Shown here: piece after piece, positions 46,719 to 56,249 of the stretch
Numbering within the stretch: the stretch's first letter is position 1
How the letters are laid out: each line of letters begins with the position of its first letter
Source: Hofstenia miamia
Lineage: Eukaryota > Xenacoelomorpha > Acoela
Length of the DNA: 64,000 bases
NCBI GenBank assembly: GCA_004352715.1
Contig: SCFE01000097.1
Span: forward strand, 517,709 to 581,708
Reading direction: 5' to 3'
Position numbers and translations under genes: made by a program
The notes under the pieces: generated by a model
Seen by the model: the letters and a program-made list of their open reading frames with translations, nothing else
What the model was told of the DNA's origin: nothing
Databases searched by the model: none

Positions 46719-47670
46719 TCATTTATAATTCTGTAGAAACACACTCCATTCAACAGTAATTTCATCCCTTTTCTTCTGGTCTAACTGCACCACTGCTCTG
46801 CCAGGAAGTTTGGGTGCTTGGTGGCAAACTGAGCATACAATATCATCAACCTCTCCCTTAGCTCCAAATGATTTTTTGACCAAACTTTGTCTGATGGTAA
46901 TCTGATCTTGCTGCATTGGAGTGTCTCCTCCAGCTTTTGAAAAACACTCTCATTTTTCTTTCTAAATTGGAGTGTTCTCTGTGCCAACTCATAAGTAATC
47001 TGCAAATCAAATCAGCTATCATGTGGCTGAAGGCCTTGTTCTCTTAATTTTCTGAGCCTATCTGGGCACAATTGCTCTGCCAAAGATGTTAATGAAGAGG
47101 AAGGCATCTCCTGAATAATGGCTTCTAGTAGTTGTTCTTCTTTAATCTCCTGCAGACATTGTATATTTAATAGGACCATGATCTTCATCTCTATCCTATA
47201 AGCAAGATCATATACAGGAATTCCCCAGTTATGCAACCCAACATGGGCAACTTGGGTGCCATTGAATAATACCATTCCTGTTGCTTTCATCTTTTTTAAT
47301 TTCTCATATATTCGTTCTGCCTGGGCATTGGTACCATTTAATAACGCTAAACAGTATGTTCCTTTCTTACAAATTCTAGAAACTCCTGCATTCTTTTGAT
47401 GTTTAATCACTCCTGCAATTGGGCCATATTCCTGCTATATAGAAGGTTGTCTGTTATTTCAATTTGTTTTCATGCCTTCCAGTACATTTTTCTACCCTCT
47501 AGATCATGATGATGTAATGTGGACAGTGGATAGTTTACTGCCAATGGTGGCTTCAGCAGATACTTGAGAGAAGTCTCACCATTATAAACCAAGCAGTCTA
47601 GAGGGACCATCACAATTCTACTGCAGGTTATATTAACTTCCTCAATTTGCCTTCTAGCCATTTTGATCAT
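46719..47670 (-). CDS. Unrecognised ORFs between pol and env of the retroelement
   Basis: Minus-strand frames at 47670-47470, 47410-47012, 47005-46781 and 46916-46719. They have consistent coding character: Leu/Glu/Lys-rich helices in the second (KEEQLLEAIIQEMPSSSLTS, then LAEQLCPDRLRKLREQGLQ) and a C-x2-C pair (VCSVCHQAPKLPG) in the last. The last two overlap in different frames, suggesting one frameshifted ORF. No family recognised. It could be an accessory gene of the element or a captured host gene. Confidence 0.4.
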
Positions 47671-49300
47671 GGGTAGAGGGATTTCTCAAGGCCACACCAT
47701 GGCGCCAATGAACTCCAGATCTAATGCCACCAAGCATTCATTTTCCCATGATCAACTCTGGACCACATGTATATATTTTTGTGTGATGGTTTTTGGTTTC
47801 TGTATCTTAGCCTCAAATTCTCAGTACAAATGCTCATTATTTTGGTGGGCTACTTGAATCTCCAAAATCTCCATATCATCTTCATTTTCATGAGATTCCA
47901 GACCACCATCATTTTCTATGATCATGTCTGTAGCCAGGCATGGCGATTCTTTTGGGGAAGTTCTTAATTGAGGGTAGTATAGTGTGACTGTCCTAACACT
48001 GTTGCATCGTCTCCATTTGCTTCTGTATTTCTTTTTGGATATTTGGCCTGGAATCTAGCTAAATAAATTACTGGCTAAGTACTTAAAGTGCACTCCTAAC
48101 TAAGAAAACTTTTTATCTGATTCCACAATCAAATTTACAAACTACTGTAATGAGTACAGCTTGGAATATTTAATAACACAGTTTTAATTTGTTAATTTTT
48201 CATGCAGCTGCACCATTTCCATTTTGTTTGTTTACTAATGTACCCTGACTTGTTCAATATAATGAGAACACCCTATTGATTTTACAAATTAATTTTAAAC
48301 CTCTGCCAAATCTTAAACCCATAAATCCATAATTTCAGACAGAGCTGCATCTGTCTATCTCCCAGCTTGGTGTTAGCTGCTTCAATACATGTCTTTAGAC
48401 ATTACTGAAAACTGGCTATTTTAATTAATAATACACTAAAACAGCTTCCTAACTTCCATTGTACTAATTTGTAGGTACAAGGTTACATTTTTGGTCAAGG
48501 TCTAGTACTGTCATTAACTTTTACACATTTGTTACTGTTTACTTATGGTGTAACTACTAGTTTACATATCAGTCTTGGAGTGCAGTATTTTAATTAATCC
48601 ATGTAATATCCTTCATATTGTAGTATATATAACTTCTACTAGAACATTGAATTAACTATGTAAATATTAATTCTAGGTAAAAACATTTATTTTCTAATCA
48701 CTAAATTGATTAATATAAATTGTTTATGTTCTAGGGTGGTGATAATCCTTTTCTGCTGGAGCATGTGTCTTCTTTGACAGCTTCTATGTTCTGTGTGGAC
48801 ACTCGCCACCCTAAACCTTTCCATTGGGGTTATGTAACTCTTTACTACCCAGACCTCCTTTCCTAAATGGCTTGAAAGTCTGGTGTAGTAGTACTCCAGA
48901 AATATCCAGGTCCTCATTGTAGGTTCCTAAAAACAATTACTACTTTTCACTATTCATGCATTTGAACTAAATCACAACACCTAAATGATAAACAGTAAAA
49001 AACAAAAAAAAACATTTCTATCTATATACACTATAAATGTGACCAAGTCCAAAAATGGTGTATTTTTGTCCCAATAGCCAACATCAGAGTGACTTCTTTG
49101 TTCTACTACCATGCAATTTGTTTGTTTTCTAAACATAATTATCAAACTTAAGACACTTTGATTTTTCATGCACTATATAATTTTTTGAATTATTCATGCA
49201 TTTTATATTTTTGGACTTCACAACCAGGCTAGCAAGGGTCCAAAACGGTTTGGAGGTTTTCTCTCACAGCTATGATAAGCCTCCCTTTGAAATGGCCTGT
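47671..49300. other. Spacer between pol and accessory/env ORFs
   Basis: About 1.6 kb with only short frames (for example 48687-48917 and 48981-49169 on the minus strand) without recognisable domains. It may be non-coding retroelement sequence or an insertion. Confidence 0.35.
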
Positions 49301-49308
49301 CTGGAACA

Positions 49309-49911
49309 TTATCTTCTTCTTCTCTTCATACCCAAATTGGTTCTAGCTCCAGGTTGCGTCCCAGGTGGTGTCACATTAATCAGTTCCAGGTTGGGAATTT
49401 CAACTTGCTGACATAATGCTAGTTCATCTTTGGCTTCTTCTTTCCCTTGATTTTCTGTTTCCAATTCTTCCATCTTCTCTTTTTCTAGACTGTTTTCCTT
49501 ATATGGCTTCAACCTGTTTATGTGAACAATTTGCCATTTCTTCCTGGGATATTTTAGATGCTTAATCTGTATATTTACCTTATTAGTTACTTTTACCACT
49601 TCATATGGCCCTGAGTAAGGACTATGCAATTTCTTCACCATTCATTTCTTAATTGCAGGGTGGTAAAGTAAGACTTTATCACCCTCTGTGAACTCTTGGA
49701 AACACACCTTTTTGTTATAGTAATTGCTCATCATTTCCTGTGCTTGTCCAGTGGCTTCTATCACTGCTTGCTTTAGGCAACTCAGATTCATCTGAAGATC
49801 TAAAATATATTGATGTATATTATCATAATGCAGTCTTTGTTCTTCAGGTTCTGGTAACAGTAGTTGCACTGGAACCTGAGCTTTCCAACCAAGCATAACT
49901 TGAAATGGCAA
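49309..49911 (-). pseudogene. Integrase C-terminal region
   Basis: Two frames. 49911-49642 starts LPFQVMLGWKAQVPVQLLLP (the FxLxYGxxPxxP block after the catalytic core) and continues through a helical region to VCFQEFTEGDKVLLYHPAIK. After one stop, 49641-49309 reads LHSPYSGPYEVVKVTNKVNI, a GPY/F-type module, then a basic/acidic tail. These belong to the gypsy integrase whose core is at 49930-50631. A single in-frame stop separates each piece. Confidence 0.75.
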
Positions 49912-49929
49912 GACTCCTGTTGTCTGATG

Positions 49930-50631
49930 TCAATTTGTGTTGTATGCAAAACAAGCTTGTTCTATGAACTGATCCCAATCATTTTGATCTTCTTGGATAT
50001 ATTTTGAAATTATATCAATCAATGTTTTGTTCCATTGTTCTGTTTGTCCATTTCCTTGAGGGAGGAAGGCCATTGTCCAAAGTTTCTTTATATCTAAAAG
50101 AAAACATAGTTGATGTATTAGATTACTCTCAAAATTTCTTCCTTGATCTGTTAAAATGTGATTGGGAAGACCAAACTGGGTAAATACTCTATTAACTAAT
50201 ACTTTGGCTGTTGATTCAGCATTGGCATCCACTAGAGGAAAAGCAAATGAAAATTTTGAAAATAAATCCACTACTGTTAAAATCCATTTGTTTCCATTTT
50301 CACTTTTTGGAAGTGGTCCCATGAAATCAGCTGCTATTATTTTGAAAGGGTAACCTACCTTAATTGATTTCATTTTATTACATTGTTCACAAGCATTTAT
50401 ATATGATACAACATCATTTGACATCCCTGTCCAAAAATACAACTCCTTAATTTTTGCCATTGTTTTTGCTTGTCCCAAATGTCCTGCTGAAGGATTTTGA
50501 TGCACTGCCTCTAAAATCTTAGATATAAATACTCTAGGTATGATTAATCTTAAAGGTTGTTTAGGTTCCCTAAGATATAATATTTTATTTTCCTCATATA
50601 GATTGTCCCATTTAGACCAATAATAAAACAT
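49930..50631 (-). pseudogene. Integrase core of the gypsy element
   Basis: A 233-codon frame with an HHCC zinc-binding domain (GHLGQAKTMAKIKELYFWTG, then ACEQCNKM) and an intact DDE core: first Asp in AADFMGPLP, second Asp in ILTDQGRNFES, Glu in PQGNGQTEQWNKT. Downstream the frame stops after CFAYNTN. All three catalytic acidic residues are present, unlike most other parts of this copy. Confidence 0.85.
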
Positions 50632-50724
50632 TTACCATTAGGAACCTGACAAAAATTGTCTATCTGGTTGTTTTGAAATCTTTTCTAAAATTAACTTTTT
50701 ATATATTGGACCAATTATTACGTC

Positions 50725-51330
50725 TTATTTTTGAGCTTGTACGAATTTTTCTTTCTCCTCACAATCCAATTGTATTGAGAATGTTAGTAAGTCTTTCAGA
50801 TCATCAACTCCCTCATCTTGCTCTCTCAAAAATACTGGATCCAATCTGCTTAATCCATTAGCATTTTGATGTTTAGCTCCAGGTTTATGTACTATGTTGA
50901 AATCAAATTCTGCCAGAAATGCAATCCAGCAATATAATTGACCACTTATTTCTTGAAAATTCTTTAACCATTTTAGACTAGCATGATCTGTGATTACTGT
51001 AAACTTCCTGCCATACAAGTAATGTTTGAATTTTTGAGTTGCCCAAACCACTGCTAATAATTCCTTCTTTGCAGTGGAATAATTTAATGCACAACTAGCA
51101 TATGCAACCACTGTTTCACCAGGTTTGTCTTTTTGTGCCAACATTCCTCCCAGCACAGTCCCACTTGCATTGGTCAACAGGATGAATTTCTTTGATAAAT
51201 CTGGATAATCCAGAATTGGAACTGAAATTAATTTTTGTTTTAGATTCTCAAATGCCTCCTGTTGGTCCTTTCCCCAGTTATATGGGGCATTTTCCTTAAC
51301 AATTTGGTTAGTGGACCTAGGAAACTGCAT
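50725..51330 (-). pseudogene. RT connection and RNase H domain
   Basis: Starts near the end of RT (WGKDQQEAFENLKQKLISVP), then PDLSKKFILLTNASGTVLGG, where the first catalytic Asp of RNase H (normally TDAS) is Asn. ELLAVVWATQKFKHYLYGRK holds the Glu region, FTVITDHASLKWL the second Asp, and HQNANGLSRLD the final region (consensus HxNAxADALSR). A frame overlap with the RT piece indicates a frameshift near 51240-51330. Confidence 0.8.
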
Positions 51331-52196
51331 TGCTGTGTCAAATTTGATAGTGGTTTGAGATGCTTTACTGCTTTGATTTTCTCCTTGTCACATTCTAGTC
51401 CCTTTTTAGAGATTTTGTGGCCTAAAAATTTGATTTCCTTCTGAAAGAATACGCACTTCTTTGAACACAGCTTTAAACCAGCCTTCCTGAGTACTGTTGC
51501 CACTTTTGCAAAGTTCTCCAGCATCTGTTCAAAGGTTCTCCCAATCACTAGGATGTCATCTAAATATACCAAACAAGCTTTATAAAGTAATTCATCTAAA
51601 ATACAATTCATTAATCTTTGAAAACCACTAGGGGCATTTCTTAACCCAAAAGGTACTCTTTGAAATTCATTATGACCCCAAGCTGTAGAGAAAGCTGTCT
51701 TTGGAATGTCACATTCTCTAATTTTCATTTGATGGTACCCACTTACTAAATCTAATGTAATGAAAAACCTGGACCATTGTATTGAGTCTAAAATATTTTC
51801 GATGTTAGGTAAAGGGTATGCACTCACATCTTCCAACTTTTTGTTGACTGTGCTCCTATAATCAACACAGTCTTAATTTCCCATTCCTTTTTCAAATTAG
51901 AACAATGGGCTATTCCAAGGTGAAAATGATTTCCTAATTACCCCTCATTTTAACAACGTATTAATTTTTTCCTTGAGCTCATCTTGAAATGCCAATGGCA
52001 CCTGCCTCAGCCTACTATTTACTGCCTTTTCATCAATTGTGTTCAATTCCAATGGCAACATGTCACAACTTCCCAGTTCTTTTGAGCTTAAAGCAAATAT
52101 GTCTTCAAATTTTTTGATTTGTAACTGAAAGGTGTGTTTTTCTGTTTCCAAGATTTCTACCCCATCAAATCCAATTTGTTTAAGAATTTCTGCCAT
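51240..52196 (-). pseudogene. Reverse transcriptase of the gypsy element
   Basis: 52196-51945 is the N-terminal segment, ending FQDELKEKINTLLK before a stop. 51836-51240 holds ITLDLVSGYHQMKIRECDIP (first catalytic Asp), KTAFSTAWGHNEFQRVPFGL, NAPSGFQRLMN and CLVYLDDILVIG, the YxDD catalytic pair. Between them (51945-51840) several stops disrupt the conserved fingers motif. A typical Ty3/gypsy RT with catalytic residues intact but a broken frame. Confidence 0.85.
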
Positions 52197-52328
52197 TCTC
52201 TCTGACTGTTGATCTTCTGGAACATTTCAGTTAGATGTCAGAGCCTTTTGTTTATCTAAATGCATTGAAAACTTTACAAAGTCCTTAAGTTTGTTTTGAT
52301 TTGGAGTGGGATTAATAATTTTGATTTC

Positions 52329-52826
52329 CTAAGTCATGTTTCTGTCAAATTCATAACTGTTACTTTCATTCTTAAAATAAACCCTATTTGTCTCAAAATT
52401 AACTGCCCTTTGGCATGTTTTTAATACATCACACCCTAATATTACAGTTTCTAATAAGTCAATTACAACAAATACATTTGCAGTAATTTTTTCAGTGCAT
52501 AATGTGATTTTGATTTTAGCAGCATAGATTTTTGTGGAATTATCTGAATTGATTTGATTGCCCAAATTATTAATAAAACTCTCATTCACAAGGGAAATTG
52601 GACTGCCAGTGTCTATCAAAATTTTTGTTTCACAACTTTGTACAGGCAATTTAATATAAACCAGTGAGTTAATATTATTATCTAAATTGTGTAAATAGAT
52701 TTGGGTTTTTATGGCCAGACTCGTCTTTAGCCCAGCCCTCTCTAGTTTAAATCTGCTTTTTCTTGACTGTCTTTGGACAAATCTGGGATAGGTGTCCTTT
52801 TTCATTACATTTGAAACAAATGACAT
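52329..52826 (-). pseudogene. Retropepsin-like protease
   Basis: Contains KILIDTGSPISLVNESFINN, the active-site DTG, and later ETVILGCDVLKTC, the hydrophobic ILG(C/S)D second motif of retroviral aspartic proteases. It overlaps the gag zinc-knuckle frame by ~80 bp in another frame, consistent with frameshift expression of pro-pol, and is followed by a gap before RT. Confidence 0.75.
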
Positions 52827-53514
52827 TAGACCAATTGTACTGATTTGATTTATTACTAGATACCATCACTTTCTTTTCAAATAATTTGTTGATTTTGTCA
52901 GTCAAAGCTTTAAGTTGTAGTTCTACTTTTTCCCAACCTTTCATATGTTCATCTGCCTGCATAATATGGTGAACTTTTGTTAATTTATGTGGCCTTCTTT
53001 CAATGGCAATAGCACTTTCAGCACTTATAGAAATGGCCAGAGCTTCTTCCAGATCCTTTGGATTTGCTGTTCAAACCTGGAATCTTATTTCACTATCATT
53101 TATACTTTGATGAAGGTGCTTTTTGCCAAACTACAGTTAATCAATTCCACTGGCATCTTTGGATAGGCTCTAACCAATAATCTCTTTGGAAAATTCCAGA
53201 AGACTTTCCTTATCTAACTGCTTCCAGGCCCTCAATATAGTTTCACTTGTCACTTGTGAGTTTGATATGAACTTCTTAGATAATATTTCAATCAAGTTAT
53301 CATAATCATCATCGTCTCTAACTTGACCCACCTCCAAAGGCAATGCTGTGTAGATGCTTTTTGCATGACCCTTAAAACTCAAAGCAATATACCTAGTCTT
53401 TACTTTGCTGTCTTCCCAACCATTTAATTTGCATAGCACAGTAAATGTTTGGAGCCATTCTGTAAAGCCCCCTGTTTCAGTAAAATAGAATTTTTCAGGT
53501 GGCATCAACAGTTT
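52747..53514 (-). pseudogene. Gag of the gypsy element
   Basis: The frame from 53508 reads MPPEKFYFTETGGFTEWLQT and AWKQLDKESLLEFSKEI, a capsid-like gag, broken by stops at about 53165-52965. The 3' end (52962-52747) has a zinc knuckle, CFKCNEKGHLSQICPK (C-x2-C-x4-H-x4-C). Just before the M, an ATG GCG is followed by a stop, perhaps the original start with a nonsense mutation. Confidence 0.75.
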
Positions 53515-54012
53515 CTACGCCATTATTTTAAACTGAAAACCTAAACAAATTCGTGTTTAAATTATTACCTTCAACTAACTTTTAATTTAACTATTTACTA
53601 TAAAAGTTGAATAGTTTACAGGTCTCCCTAATTTAAATTTTCGTCACATTTAAATTCTTAACTATCCCTCAAAACTCTGAAGAACTTCCTTGTTTTAATA
53701 TTTTTTGTGAGTCTGAATTTACTTAATTTTCTTGTTATTTCCCAAAAATTTTATCTCCAAGATCCCAGTAAGCATCAAGCCGTCATAACAACGTCGTTTC
53801 AATACCCAGAAACAACATCAAAAAACTGTTGTTATTTGAAACATCAAACGCTGCTAAAACGCCATACAAAAAAACGCCATTAGAATGCAAGGAAAACGCC
53901 AACAAAAATCCTTATAGAAAAAGACATTTAGACATCCAATCAGGCATTTATCTTAACTAAATGTGATATTATATGATATACATGATATATGTTAATCATA
54001 TATACAATGTAG

Positions 54013-54016
<4 letters not shown>
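53515..54016. other. Upstream flank of gag, no LTR seen
   Basis: AT-rich. No duplicate of the 43312-44480 sequence. 53768-53930 has repeated aacgtc/aacgcc words (caagccgtcataacaacgtc) and may belong to another repeat. It ends at the (TA)n that opens the right arm of the mirror repeat. Confidence 0.4.
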
Positions 54017-54052
<36 letters not shown>

Positions 54053-54427
54053 CAGGGCTGTATAAATTTACATTCAAGTGTGCGTAGGGAAAGGCATTGC
54101 AAAAGAGCTCTGTGCAGCGGGTGCAAAAGTTTACATTACTGGTAGAACTCTTAAAAAGAATGACAATGTTCCAGGTTCATTAGAGGAGACAGTAGCAGAG
54201 GCTGGTGTAAATTGCATTCCTGTTCAATGTGATCACTCGAATGCAAATGATATACAGAGTTTGTTTGAAAGAATAAGCAAAGACAATGATGGTCGCTTGG
54301 ATATTTTAGTGAACAACTGCTTTTCAGCAACAAATGAAATAATTATGGGAATTGAGAAAAAATCTTATTTCTTTCAATTGGAACCAGAATTTTGGGATAA
54401 AGTCAGTAGAATTTCTTTAATTAGCTA

Positions 54428-54487
54428 TTTAATAACAATAATAATATTAATAATAATAATTATTATAATAATAATAATTATAATAAT

Positions 54488-54533
<46 letters not shown>
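54428..54533. repeat. (TAA)n microsatellite, interrupted
   Basis: Mirror of 28931-29036. It is the 5' neighbour of the retroelement. Confidence 0.95.
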
Positions 54534-54534
54534 G

Positions 54535-54604
54535 GCCCCAGTGGCCAAGGGGTAATACGCGAAACTGGTACCGCGAAAACTTGGGTTCGAGCCCTGCCCC
54601 GACC
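54535..54604 (+). other. tRNA-like 5' head of the retroelement (right arm)
   Basis: Mirror of 28860-28929. B box ggttcgagccc at about 54586-54596, A-box-like tggccaaggggtaa at about 54541-54554. Confidence 0.5.
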
Positions 54605-54684
54605 CTTTCCTAATATGAAAGTGACAATGAAAGAAAAGGTTCTCAGTCCTCGGCAGGCCTTAAATGGCCAGAGGGTGCGAAGAA

Positions 54685-56249
54685 TCTCCGGTCAGGTAGA
54701 CTCCACAATCGGGAGCGTATACTTGAGAAGTGGCAGCATGGGATCCACACAGACCAACGGACAACGGCACAAATGGGCATTTCTGATACAGAAGGATCCA
54801 AAGAAAGGTAGAGAAGCAAGCAACTTCAGGCCAATACCATATCTGCCAACAACGTGGAAATTGCTAACTTCTGTAATTTAAGTAGGCTGACATGTTACTT
54901 AGAATAGAAAAGGTTGATACCAGAGGAGCAGAAGTGATGTAGGACAAAGACAAGAGGATGCAAAGATCAGTTGTTGATAAACCAGGCGGTGGTGGAGAAT
55001 TGTAGAAGAACGAAGACAAACTTGGCAATGGCATGGATAGAGTACAAAAAGGCATATGACAGCATATCACATAGGTGGGTATTGAGGACGTTAGAGGCCA
55101 ATGAACACAGAAAAGGGTTGAGTTTCTGGAGATGGAGATGGGAAAGTGGCAGACTGAGATAGACGGACACAGGCTGAGGTTTAGGCGAGGCATATTCCAG
55201 GAAGACAGCTTAGCACCATCACAGAAAAGTTAAAGGAGATAGGCATAGGGTATGAGATGGAGAAGAATGGTAGAGCAGTAAGTCAACAATGGTACATGGA
55301 ATAAGTAGAAGCACAACCTAGAGGGTCAATACTGGAGGTTAAGATGCTTCAACATACAGACAACCAAGGTGATAGAAGCACGGAGGCAAGACATAGTAGT
55401 AGCAGACAAAGAAAAAAGATTGGGAACAGTGATTAACATAGCAGTACCAAAGGACAGGAATGTAGANTCTCCGGTCAGGTAGACTCCACAATCGGGAGCG
55501 TATACTTGAGAAGTGGCAGCATGGGATCCACACAGACCAACGGACAACGGCACAAATGGGCATTTCTGATACAGAAGGATCCAAAGAAAGGTAGAGAAGC
55601 AAGCAACTTCAGGCCAATACCATATCTGCCAACAACGTGGAAATTGCTAACTTCTGTAATTTAAGTAGGCTGACATGTTACTTAGAATAGAAAAGGTTGA
55701 TACCAGAGGAGCAGAAGTGATGTAGGACAAAGACAAGAGGATGCAAAGATCAGTTGTTGATAAACCAGGCGGTGGTGGAGAATTGTAGAAGAACGAAGAC
55801 AAACTTGGCAATGGCATGGATAGAGTACAAAAAGGCATATGACAGCATATCACATAGGTGGGTATTGAGGACGTTAGAGGCCAATGAACACAGAAAAGGG
55901 TTGAGTTTCTGGAGATGGAGATGGGAAAGTGGCAGACTGAGATAGACGGACACAGGCTGAGGTTTAGGCGAGGCATATTCCAGGAAGACAGCTTAGCACC
56001 ATCACAGAAAAGTTAAAGGAGATAGGCATAGGGTATGAGATGGAGAAGAATGGTAGAGCAGTAAGTCAACAATGGTACATGGAATAAGTAGAAGCACAAC
56101 CTAGAGGGTCAATACTGGAGGTTAAGATGCTTCAACATACAGACAACCAAGGTGATAGAAGCACGGAGGCAAGACATAGTAGTAGCAGACAAAGAAAAAA
56201 GATTGGGAACAGTGATTAACATAGCAGTACCAAAGGACAGGAATGTAGA
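54685..56249. repeat. 782-bp tandem repeat joined by a single N (right arm)
   Basis: Copies at 54685-55466 and 55468-56249 with N at 55467. They appear identical here, whereas in the left arm the outermost 75 bp differ. Confidence 0.9.

Larger units (their letters stand above)
44490..53514 (-). mobile_element. Degenerate Ty3/gypsy-type LTR retrotransposon with env-like region
   Basis: Minus-strand order: gag (53514-52750), protease, RT, RNase H, integrase with a GPY-type C-terminus (to 49309), ~1.4 kb of unclear sequence, unrecognised ORFs (47670-46719), then an env-like region (46620-44501). RT before integrase, DTG protease and zinc-knuckle gag identify Ty3/gypsy (Metaviridae-like). Multiple stops and frameshifts break it. 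A second LTR was not found, so its limits are uncertain. Confidence 0.85.

Noticed and set aside
43308-53772. 4-bp gtaa on both sides of a tg...ca boundary as target duplication of the gypsy element
   Set aside because: The sequences just inside 43312 and 53768 do not match each other as LTRs should, so the 4-bp match may be chance.
54535-54604. Functional tRNA gene
   Set aside because: B box is good but the acceptor and T stems do not pair well, and it sits at the 5' end of a retroelement.
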